DNA of 64,000 nucleotides from contig NC_051105.1 in the NCBI RefSeq assembly GCF_901709675.1, positions 9,654,104-9,718,103 on the forward strand, read 5' to 3'. Made by a program: the position numbers and the translations under genes. Each line of letters opens with the position of its first letter. The first letter of the stretch is position 1. The notes beneath the pieces are model-generated. The model saw only the letters and a list, made by a program, of their open reading frames with translations. It was not told the origin of the DNA and did not search any database. This document shows, in pieces, positions 23,296 through 35,100 of the stretch. This DNA comes from Syngnathus acus. Taxonomy: Eukaryota > Chordata > Actinopteri > Syngnathiformes > Syngnathidae.

Positions 23296-26167
23296 TTCTT
23301 TATTTTTCTCTCTGTCTGTTTTAGTTTCGACACTGTATTATTGTTCGGCTGTACAGAAGAAGCATTTGGGAATTTTAGTCTGGTTTACTTTGTTACGCAA
23401 TACTTAAATCTTGCACTTAAATACTCCATATATAGATTAAAATAAAACGAATACAAATTTAATTAAAAATGAACAAACTCATTAAAACTAATGAAATAAA
23501 ACCTGACAAAAAATATAAAAAATCAGTATGACAGACACGAATCCTACAGACAGTGTGATGCAATCGAAACATTCAATTGAAGGATGGATGCAGCTTTGCT
23601 TTATAAGACCAGTTAAGACTGCCGCGCTTTTAAAAAAGATGCAGGAGGAGACACATCCTCCCCGCCGTGTCTCACCGGGTATGGCGTCAAGTGTGAGGAT
23701 GAGGATGGATTGCCCGCAGGAGGCCACAGCATCTCTCCGAAGGAGGCACCTTCACCTCCCAGTGTGGGGTAAAGCTCTTGGCTGGGAGCGGGTGTCGCGG
23801 GCGTTCCCATGCGTGGCTTCCCACAAAACTTTCTTAAAAGATCTTAAAAGAAAATCGTACACGCAGGCCTTTTCTGCTCGTCACTCTAAATGCTAATGAG
23901 GCTTGGAAATGGGCCTGGAAGTTAATGGGGGAGGAGAAAGGAGAAGGAGACTGAGGGGAAAGAGCAAGTTTATCTTTATTGAATATCCGTCAGGTCAACC
24001 CGGCTTGTCTTTGACTGCGGGCTCAGCGGACGTAGCATTAGGCACACCGACTCCAAATAAGAAAGACATTATTTTTTTTTAAATCAAAGGCATTTATTGC
24101 GAAAAATGCACTTGACATGAAAAAAAAAACAAATCAACCACGGGTCATCAGTACAAGACGATGCATCATGATCACATGGTAGTGCGCGCTGAGTACGGCC
24201 AGCGCAGAGCATGACTTCAATGGCACCAAAGGCCTATAAATATTCTGCACAATATAGAATTAGATAGACATTTTTTCTTTTTTTTTGAAAGAGACCTGAC
24301 TCAGTCCTGATAAGCGTCCACGGCGCCTTTTTTTTTTCCCTCCATGTGCTACATACCGAGGCCTCCCCTGAAATACACTCATTCTCTCACACAAACACAC
24401 ACAATCGTCTCCCATCGAGAAATGATTTCACACTCTGTGCTTTATTTCCACATGTTGACATTGTTTGGGGAAATTTATGAATCCATCCCCTCTTCAACTT
24501 TGACCTTAATCTACTTTGCAGTTGCACCAGATGCACGGGATTACCCACAATGCACCTCTCTCACCATCGAGAGCTTGCAATTTTTTCAACAATTTGACAT
24601 GCTTGGAAAAGTAAAAACATTTTGTTTTTGCGATATGAGTGTTCAAATTGGTGCAATATTTTTTTTTATATCTTCTGCAACAATTTCATGGGGGGGGGGG
24701 CATGTTCAGCCAATCAATAAGCGTCAACTAGGGCCGCAATTGAAAATTTGCCTCGCTCACACTTTCCACTCGCATCCCTTTGAGGATATTTATGCACATT
24801 TCGATTTTGACTGTTTGCTGTGAGTGGAAGCTCAACCCAAGAAGTCACAAACATACACACACTCACACACACACCCTCAAGTTTGGCTGTGCTTCTATCT
24901 CGGGGGGGAAAAGGTAGATAGTGTGACAGATGTAAACTAGCTTGGACCGACTCTCAGGACGTAAAAATTCATAAAGCAGACTGTACACTCACTGAAGCAA
25001 ACCTTGTACAAAAATATCAACAAGTTCCAAGTTGCTGTCAAAGATTTGGCAGTTGGAGAATGAAAAGCTTCTGTTCACCCCTTTGGAGTTTTTGCGACTC
25101 CTCGTCAACGACTTGACTTTTTTTCACATGGCTGTGCTGCTCTTTAAACTGTTTTTTTATTTTGTTGAGAAAAAAAAAAGCTGCTTTGAAGCTAGATATT
25201 TGTTACGGCTGATGATGGTAATCACATGGAGTGCAGTTCGGCTGTCGGAAATGTCACCAAGTGCAATCTTATCTCTTGCTTTCGTCGAACACACAAAAAA
25301 AACGATTTCAACAATACAAATGAATCATCCCAAGAGTTTGTATATCTTTTTTTTACATTCATCAAGCCATTTTTCCCTCACATGAAGCCACTGTGTGCAT
25401 GGGGAAAACATTAAATAGAACAATAGCAAGATTTCAGATTCAATAAATATTAAAAAAATCAATGCTGAAATTACTTGTTGCACCTTTGTAGTTTTTTTTT
25501 TTTTCATACAAACAAATCCAGTGACAGATCACAGCTTGGGACAACACAAATATCAATCTGAACATTAAGAAAAAGAAAAAATTAAGAGAGTCAAACAATG
25601 CTACACGCATTTATATATGTAGCGATTAATCGATAAATCGACAAGTAATTGATTATCAAAGTAATCCAACTATTTGTAAATTGATTAATCGTTCAGCCAC
25701 TTGGTTGAATTTTAATTCATCAACGAATATCGAGTTTAAAAAAAGTAAAATGTGCTTATTGCCACAAACACAATGAACCTGGTTTGGATCTTTGCAAAGA
25801 AAGAACGCACCAGAGAGGAGGTCTGAGGTCGCAGTTTGAAGCTTGTGCTGGTGGACGACACCTGGGAAGCTTTTCTTTGTGTGCTCTTCGAGTGTGTGCG
25901 AGCGTTTATCTGTGTGCGGATCTTCAGTAGTCACAGAGGACGGGAAAGTGTGGCCTCCCTTTTTCCTGTGCTGCTGGATCGAGAAGGACTTTTGAAGATG
26001 TCTTGTGCTACTGTCTTTTGTTTTGATTCTGAAAAAAAGAAAATCCACAGGGAGAATTTTACCGCTGACACTTGAATTTCTGTGATTTTTTTTTTTTGAA
26101 GGTTAACAGCTCCTTAAGGCAGATTGGAAAGCCCAATATCAAGCCAAGTGATTTTGTGTGTCTTTTT
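23296..26167 (-). other. sh3rf3: sh3rf3 3' UTR and convergent gap
   Basis: Minus-strand AATAAA (plus-strand TTTATT) at 24093-24098 is the best candidate end for the sh3rf3 transcript, giving a 3' UTR of about 2.1 kb. It would leave about 0.8 kb between the two converging transcripts. The region is AT-rich with many homopolymers and no supportable coding sequence. Confidence 0.45.
25617..25770. mobile_element. Dispersed AATCGATTAATCG-type repeat fragment
   Basis: The segment around 25619-25700 has the self-complementary pattern GATTAATCGATAAATCGA ... GATTAATCG, common among fish dispersed repeats derived from DNA transposons. The family and exact ends cannot be assigned by eye. Confidence 0.35.
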
Positions 26168-29100
26168 TTAAAAGCTCTCCACAAAGCTTCCAGGAAACAG
26201 GCCGGTCTGTCCCGTCCTTTGCAGGGTGCCTTTGTACCAGCCGTCGTCTCGTTTTTTGTGGACGAACACCACGTCTCCTTCCCGAAGCTCGATCTCCGCC
26301 TCGCTCTGGGGCGGGTAAGAAACTACCACTCGGTACCTGGCCGACACATGAAGATGAGAATCAAGTCAGCTGCTAGAAGTAATTTTCTACATCAGTGGTT
26401 CTGAAACCCACCTTTCCCTGGACAGGGGCTTGGGTTCAGGTCGGAGTACCATGAGAATGCTGCTGGCTCGCGTCGGAGGGGGCGACATTGGAAAGTTTGT
26501 ATCCAAGGAGCCCGATTTTCTGTGCAGAGGTTCCAACCCCACGGCCCCGGCCATGTCGATCTCGACGGGGCAGGAGCCGGCCCGCCCCTGAGAGACCATA
26601 GGACACGATCCGGAGCGGGCGTGGTGGTGATGGTGGGGGTGGTGAGGGTGGTGGATAAGGTCAGTGGACGACGAGGGATCGTGGGTGGGTGGGGAGGTAG
26701 GAGGTGAGCGTGGTTTCTTTTTGGCCGCCGCCCCTGACAGGAGCTTCAACAAACCTCCAGCTTTTCTTTCCTTCTGATGGGAGGAAGTCAGGGAGGAGCA
26801 AGAGAGCAGATATGATTACTTTTTTTCTATAATTAATTATTTTCGTCATATATTCATCAGTAAAAATAATAGATTTAAAAAATAAAATTCAGCACGGTAT
26901 GTGTGTCATCACCTGTTTTTTTGCAATGGACTAGTCAATGATTTTTGTCACAAACTTGCTGTTCTTCTACAAACCGCACGGTGGCGGTATACACCCATTG
27001 ACGCTAATGTCAAAGCAGCATGTAGCATTTATCATTTACACAAAATATAATTTTACACTTGAAACTCAGTCTCACGGAGGCAGAGTTTGATTTATCCATC
27101 CATAAGGTCATGTGACAAATCGTAGTAGAAGTAACCTGCGAGAATCCGCCGCTGAGGATGCCAGCCCATCCTGCCCGCCCATCAACCTAAATTACTGAAC
27201 CATTTGCTCACCCACGCGCAACACTCTCAGGATGCGTTTACAGTAACCTATCCCAAAAGATGAATACAAACGGCTCAAGGTAACCGCTTGAATGTTTCTT
27301 CAAGTACGGAAGACGAGCAAAACACTTAAAACACGGAAACCATTGGGTCATTTTCGTCGAAGGCCATTTTGGGGTCATTATGACTGCAGAGACATAAATA
27401 CACGATTGCCTCATCATGTGTTTACAAAGACGCTAGAAATACTTATGTGTTGAAATAAGACGGCAATGAAGATAGATTGGAAAACTATTGTGGCCTTAGG
27501 AATAAAAAAAGATTGGAAAAAAGTGAAGACTGCACTTTTTGTCAATAGTATTTTGAAAGAAACATTAAGTAGAGACACATGATTTGCTTTAGTGGTCCGC
27601 CGCTGGTCATAATTGGGGAAAATACACTTACTGCTTTTAATAAAAAGTTTTCTTCTGGCTTCCTGATGTTCATATGTGTTTTGTGTGCCTGTTTATCGTC
27701 TGCCAGACATGATCAGATGCGCTTCATCATTTCCCGTAGATTCAGTTAGACTGGAGCAGTCAGCCTCTGCTGCGTCATGGCCAGATTGGCCGCTCAGAGC
27801 AACAAAAGGTATCAAGTGTGATGATGAGGTACAGCGTGATAATGTGATTTGGAACAGGAGGTGGCAATCCAATTGTTGTGGAATAAAACGTGCCATGCCC
27901 CAACAAATCTGAAGCTACACCAGCAGCTGACACATTGAACCTAAGACTTAGTTGATAAGCTTCTAACAAACGAGAGACGGCCCAGCTCAATTGGACGAAC
28001 ACATAAATAGAATAAAAATCAAATCTCTAGCCGTGACAGGAGAGGATTCATTAATATCTGAGCCTCGTAAAAAAACAAGAGCGGTCTTTGAGTGGGATGG
28101 TGTAAACAAGCCTGCTGTTCCACTATGGCGGAGCTGTTTGTCAGCTCGCCATGTAGTTAGATGAGCTGTCCAACGCAGCCAAGCCAGCAGCAAAAACAAA
28201 AGGAACCGAGACAGATGCGAAGCTTTGCTCCGCCATCATTCAACGCGAGCATGTCCCGATTTGACACCCCCCCCCCCCGGGTTTCCGTGCGGCAGACGAG
28301 GCGGCATCCGAGACGGAGTTCAATATGAGTGCCATAAGGTGCTTTTACTGAAGCAGGTCCAACAATCTTCATTTCCAATGCGTTCTTAAAGCATAAATGA
28401 TTCAATAATGAGCTGTGATACGTTCCACTGCTTTTGCTGGAGGGCTACAGCGTGGGCCAATTGAGAAACTATTACATTTGCAGAACGCTCTACTTAACAA
28501 GCAACTTCTTTTATTTTTGTACGTAAGCTGGCAAAGGTTGTTTTTAAGTTTGGCTTGTTTGAACAATACGGCTGCCTTGTTGAGGTGAAATACATCTAGC
28601 CATCATTTATTGAGCTTGAAATGGACACCGGGAGGTAAATACAAACAAGCATTGACACTCGTAAATTAGAAACATACACACACGGTACAGTGAGGCCTGA
28701 CAATGACCCAAAACACACAACACATCCAACCAGCCAAACCCAAGGAACGGAATTGAGCTCTTTTTCAGGTATAGCGTCCAATCAGTGCAGTTGATGGCAC
28801 ACCTAAAATCAATTTACTAATTTGGACGCTTTTTCCAGCACTGATTGGACGGCCAACACATATCACAAAAAAAAAGACAATTACCGTATTGGCCCGAGTA
28901 TAAGACGACCCTGATTATAAAACGACTCCCTCTTTTTCAAGACTCAAGTTTGAAAAAAGACTTTTTGAACACCAAATTAATTTTTATACAGAAAATAATT
29001 GCAATTACGCTTTGGCCTGGGGAGTTAAGCTCAGCATTCATTTTAAAGACATCTAACCCCCACTTTTTCAGTCTTATTTCAATGCAAAAAAAACACCGTC

Positions 29101-32100
29101 TTATATTCGGGCCAATACGGTAATGGCCAAAAGATATCATGAGGGAAACAAAAACACTCACCTTCTCAGTTTTGGGGGCGAGAGCGCACTGCGTGGGTGC
29201 GTGAGAGGGGCCCGGGGATGGCGGCTGCAGGGGGCTTGCCGATTCCCCATTGAGTAGCACTGCAGACACGTTGGGCGGCGTGAGGCAGGACAAAGGAGAC
29301 GACAGGGGCAGGTGCGGCCGTGAAGCGGGAGACGACAGGGGCGAAGGCCCCAAACTGGAGCCTGGAGACGTCATGGAGAGGGGACGACCTGATTGGCCGG
29401 TGCAACGTGAAGGGGAGGAGCTCTGAGAGCGTAGAGAAGATATCGCTACGACGGGGCGCTCCGGACTTCCAGCGGGAGAACTATGAACTAAGACACAAAT
29501 ATATTTTCTGAATTAATCTAAGCGAGAGGACCTTTTACTGACAGCAGGTAGCCATTAGTCCTCATTAATTTTGGAAGGGAACATTTATCTCCGTATTTCA
29601 CTTCTTTATAGACACTCAGAAATAACACGCTTCATAAAACCAGGGTTCCAAAGTTATTAGCACGATCGTCTCGCGGCAATATTGACAGTACGTTCTTCAT
29701 ATTTTTCAACACTTCAAGGCGAATTTGACACTAAACACAGTAGGCAACTTTTTGGAGAGAAATGAATAATGGGGACAAAAAAATGGGCAACATGTTCCCA
29801 GGCAGTAAGCAGCTGTTTTAAAACTAATCTCACAGACCAGGAAAAAAAAAAAACTCACAACACGCATGCGGTTTCCAGCCACCTGCTGCATAACACTGCC
29901 AAAGTGGCTTGCTGCTGCTTTGTGATGTAGTCCAGATGTGTGTGCGAATGTGTGTGTGTGTCTGTGTGTGTCTGTGTGTGTGTGCGTGTGTGTGGATGAC
30001 ACAGCCAGAGACCGAGAGAAAAAGCGAGAGGCAAAAGGCTCTGTCATTACGCCTACATCGAACACAAAAACAAAGTGATGTCATTCGGCAGTGCGTTTCT
30101 TTGTGCGGCCTAGTCTCACAGTGTCAAGCAGTGCTGCGTGTGAGTGTGTGTGTGTTAACACAACACTCCCACACCTGCTCCACATCATCCTCACAAGCCA
30201 TGCAGACCTGCCAAGGTTCATTTACTAGCTACCAACTTTGCCCTCCAGCGCCAACGTTTCTATTTTAAAACAGTTTTTGGGTTACCTTAGGCTCACAGTA
30301 CTTGGCAAAAGTCGATGTTTGTATTTTAAGATCGGAAGTAGCATAAGAAGATAATTTGTGCATGAAACACACTAAATCGTCCCCTGTTGTCATCATTCAT
30401 TTGAACAAAAATGTTTTCCGGCCGATCGTGACACGGGGCCACGTAATTGCGTAAAGGTGATGGCAATTGTGTTAGCAATCAAGCGAGTGCTGATTAGACA
30501 GGGCTCAGCGGGCAGACAAGCTACTCCGCTAGAAACAACTTAAGATGCGCAGCGGGGTGCAAATTGCACATATTATATGATGTCATGACACTGATGGTAG
30601 TTTATGTTGCTTTAATGACAGCTCAGAAAATCGTCGCAGCGAAGAACCTGTCATACACGAACCTCCGCTCGACTGCTTTCGTTTCACTTCGGAATGTGAT
30701 TGTAACGTCTGTGAAAGTTGCATAAATATAGTGTTTGGTCCGTGGCAAGATTTGAAATGAGTATTGATTGAAAATATGTCGAGTCGTGCTTACCCAGCTG
30801 CATTGAAGTGCGTGTCTGGTTGACTGAATGCTGACTGGAGCGCAGGCAGTTTTTCAACTGCGCCGCCGCGCTCTGCGGCGATGAGGCGGGACTGACGCAG
30901 TTGACTAGCGGCGTGGAGGGACGGGACGAAGAAGGCCCCGGGGATCCTGGAGAAGAAGGGTCCGAGATTTTACCGCTGACCTGACTGCAACCACCACTTC
31001 CTCCGTTTCCTGGACTGGACAAACATGAGCCCTTTGTGGCGCCAACTCCAAATGTGGCCCTTTAAAAGAGAAAAAAGAGAGATTGGGAAAGATTAGAAAC
31101 TCTAATTCTGAGGGCACCTCCAACAAATTGTAAAAATATATATATATATATATATATGACTCTCTACAGCATAGGTGTCAAACTCAAGGCCCGGGGGCCA
31201 GATACGTCCCACCACATCATTTTAAGCGGCCCGCGAAATTTGCATCAACTTTGTGTCTTTACTGAAATTACAAATTGTCTTCACTTTTAAAAAATATAAA
31301 TATTCCTAGCAATTATTATTAACATTCATCTTTTTTAAAATATTTTAAAAAATTTTACTACTGCAATTTTCGGACTATAAGCCGCACTGGACTATAAGCC
31401 GCACCAGCTAAAACTCGTGATTCCGGGTTCAAAATTTGCGAAAAAAGTCGTGACTTATAGTCCGAAATTTACTGTAGTCTCTGATTTCAAAACTAGTCTA
31501 CCATTTTTCAGCTAAAAAACGCTTTCTGTAGATCACATAAATGACGTGGCTCGTGTTTCCGAATAATAAACGGCAACCCGGCGAGCTGAACTGCACTGAC
31601 TGCACCATCCGCTCTCTTATTGCTGCCCATTGACTTCCAGTCACATCCAAGAGTTATGAGCTTGCGCCAGTTTGATCTTGTGTGCCAAACAATTTGAGTT
31701 TTAAAGCATCTATAAAGGGGACACTTGCAGGGAGGATATTTCAGATGGACGTCACTTAAGCTTCTCGTACACAGCCGGTCGCCATCGGGGATATTGCACT
31801 CCATGCTCGTGTAAGTGGGATAGCTGGGAGAGCTCCCACAAAAATATCTCACACGGGGGTGACATTAAGCTGATATTGTAAAGTTATGTATGAAGCCGCA
31901 AGGCACGGAGGCGGATGGATTTTTTAACGTGTGCTGTTACATAATCTTTGAACAAAACAGACTTCACAGACACTTGAGGAATGGTTTGATGGTAAACATT
32001 TGCTGTGATTGTTTCCGTCACGCTCGGCTAATGGCTTGGATAAAGCCACTCACTATTTCAAACGTGACGCTCTATATTTCAGATTAAACGTAAGCTTGTT

Positions 32101-35100
32101 GTTAATCGTTTGAAAAATATCGGCGGTCGATTAAATGAGCCCAGGTGTGTGTGGGTGTCATCTTATTGTCATCGTAATGAGCATCCTGGCAGTTTCCTAA
32201 GTACGGAGGAGGGCAGCTCGAAAAAGAGCGAGTGCTCTTGAGCAAATAAACGCAAATTGTCTCATTTGATTTTACCCTCCCCACCTCTTGCGTACCTCTG
32301 GTCTCATCACTCTCTCTTTGCCTCTTTTTCACCTTTACCACCCCCACCCCTCCCTCGTACGCTTTCATCATCTTCCTCACTCCTTTCATGCCTCATTTTC
32401 TTTCCACCGTTCCAGAAGTCTTCATTATCTTTTCTCTGGCTTGTTTGTGTTTGTATTATTCCTCCGCTGCTCAGCTTTTGTTTCTCCCTCGTTCGCAGTC
32501 TTTCACCGCATGGCGGGGTAAGAATGCAGATTAGCCGAGCGGCTGCATGAAATACGGACCTCCTCAAAGGCATGACGGCGGCTATAAAAATGAACAAATA
32601 TACAAGTGTGACCTCAGCACTCTTACCTTTTAATCTCATGCGGTTTTAACAGTGCCGGGTAGTTGGCTTTGAATGCTAACAGCAGCGGTAATAACAATTT
32701 TATGATAATGATGATGATGCCGCTGGTAATGATTTATTCTCGGTGTGTGGGAGCAGAAAAAACAATACAGTGGATCCTCACAGATCCAACGTAATCTGCT
32801 CCAGGAAGTTGATCAACCAATATGGAACTCTGACATGTATAGCCGTCATTGGCAATTAATGGGTGAGAGAAAAAAACGAATCATAGAACCTTTAACACAA
32901 GACAAATTTAAGGTTATATTTTAACATTCTATATGACTGACCTGGACACGGGCGTGACGTAGTTTCCGGGAAAAACGCCAGACGCGGCAGTTCTCAGCGA
33001 GGTGCCTTTGAACCAGCCGTCTTGACATTTCTCCGTCACCCGGTACATCTCTCCCTTTCTAAGTTCCAGCTCGTCGGCCTTCTGGGGCTTGTAGGCGTAC
33101 AGTGCAAGGTAGCTGAGAATTTGAGGTATTGGAAAATAATATGTAAAGAAAAAGGGCTGACAAACATGAACACCAAACATGAGACACACGATGTTTCTTG
33201 CCACGGGGGCACTGATTTCCCCCAAATAAATGCTTGCACCCACCAGGTAGCCCAGATAAATTTACTTTTTGGTATTTTCTTTTTATTGTGAGAATTCTGT
33301 CCCACATTTTCACCCGTGTACCTAACATAATGAATCTTTATCAACGTTTTTTTGAAGAATTTTTCGGGTTTGTTTAAAAAAAAAAGAGATACTTGCTATC
33401 AATAGAGATTGTACAAAATAAAAAAAAGAATCAAAGATGAGGCAAATATATTTCAAGAAAAGTATAACTAATCTGCATTATATATTTGTCACACTGTAAA
33501 AATGAGCTTCTGTTGTTGTTGTTGTTATTGTTGTTAATGATCGCAAACTAGAGTAAACCAGCTCTATATGCTGCCGCTAGGTTGCCATGGTAACAGACAT
33601 GGGGATCGTATTCCGTCTTCCCATGGCAACAGGGATAGTTGCCAGGTCAAGATTGAAACGTCCACCCTCATCAGCAGTACCAAGTCACTCTAGACGTGTG
33701 TCTTGGTCCGTGTGAAACTTACAGACCCGGAAATATAGGGACAGGTGATGTCTTGTTTCACATTTGGGGAGAGATTTGTCTACACTGAAGGTCGGTCGGT
33801 GCTGCAAATTGGATAGCATAAAAAGTGACTTTTCATTTTCTTGATGTGTAGCAACTCTAAGGATAAAAGAAAACGTAATGTGATTGCCCGTGATGACGAA
33901 GGCTTATTTTGAAACGGTGCTTTTACAGCCAAGGTCAAAGCGTGTTATTGTATTTTTGTGTTTTCCCAGGATGCCTTTTAAAGTTGTTTTTGAAAGCTTT
34001 TCTCAGTGTCATTCTGGAAGCGGAGTAGTCGAAATAGTGGAACATGGCCAATATCTCTGGGCATAATGGAAGGTTTATTTTTAAGCTTGCAAGAAAATCA
34101 AAGTAAACAAAAGGAGGACTCACATGTTGAGAGGCAGCTGCACCTTTGCATGGGCCAAAAGTTCAGAGGTTATCGATGCCACTTTTGGCGGCACCAGTAG
34201 CCCTGCCGAGGAAGGAGAGGGACCTGGGGACGATGCGTCCTAGATGCATACACAAAGTGATAAACGTTTAGAAACTTTGAGGCATCAATGTAATATTCTC
34301 TGTGTCTGCAGCTTTCCAAAAACATTAGAAGCAACCTGAGGCAAACTGTAAGTAACTCTGGGCTAGAGCAATATAAAAAAAAAAAGTGGCAAATATTTTA
34401 TTTAAATGGAAGTGTCAGAGTTTGTAATTGGGAAATATATCAGGGATGTTAAAAAGCTGGATTAGCTTTCAGGCAGTATCTCTCTTCCCATACTGGTGAA
34501 GATGGAAATTGCATCTGTGTAGTGTGCATTATATTGTAGCAGCCCGTTTGTCATTTACAAGTTATGGGCGCATAAAACACAGTCTTATTCATAGACAGTA
34601 AAAATGAGAATAGTCAGGATATATTTTCGTCAAAAAGACAGTTACAACTAATTAAACTCAAAACTTTACATCAACATTGGAGTATTCACTTTTAATAAAA
34701 GCTTCCATTAAGGACTAATAATTTTTTAATTGAGATGAGATTGTCATTATTTCATTATTTATTGATTTTTTTTTATTTTTTATTTTACGTGATGTGTTTA
34801 TGCATGTGAACCTGGATGCGTGCTGCGGCCCTGGGGTCCGAGGAGCTGATGAGGATCGGGTGGGAGATCTCCATGCTGTGTCTGTTATTGAGTTGGGCGG
34901 CTCGCTGGGTGACGGAGAGAGCCGAGAACGAATGCCTCTTCTTTGCATTCTTCTTCCCTTCGCCTCTCCGATGTCCCGGGCCGTTTCCGTTGGAGGGCGA
35001 GGTGCTAGGGGAGGGGCCGAGAGAGCAGGGACCCAACGGGGACGGCTCGGAACTGGGACCCGGCACGCTGGTCGTTGTCGTGGGCTTGTCGATTTCCATC

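Noticed and set aside
32257-32639. Frames of about 100 codons on both strands around a C/T-rich stretch
   Set aside because: Pyrimidine-rich low complexity inside an sh3rf3 intron keeps frames open; no homology or splice support.
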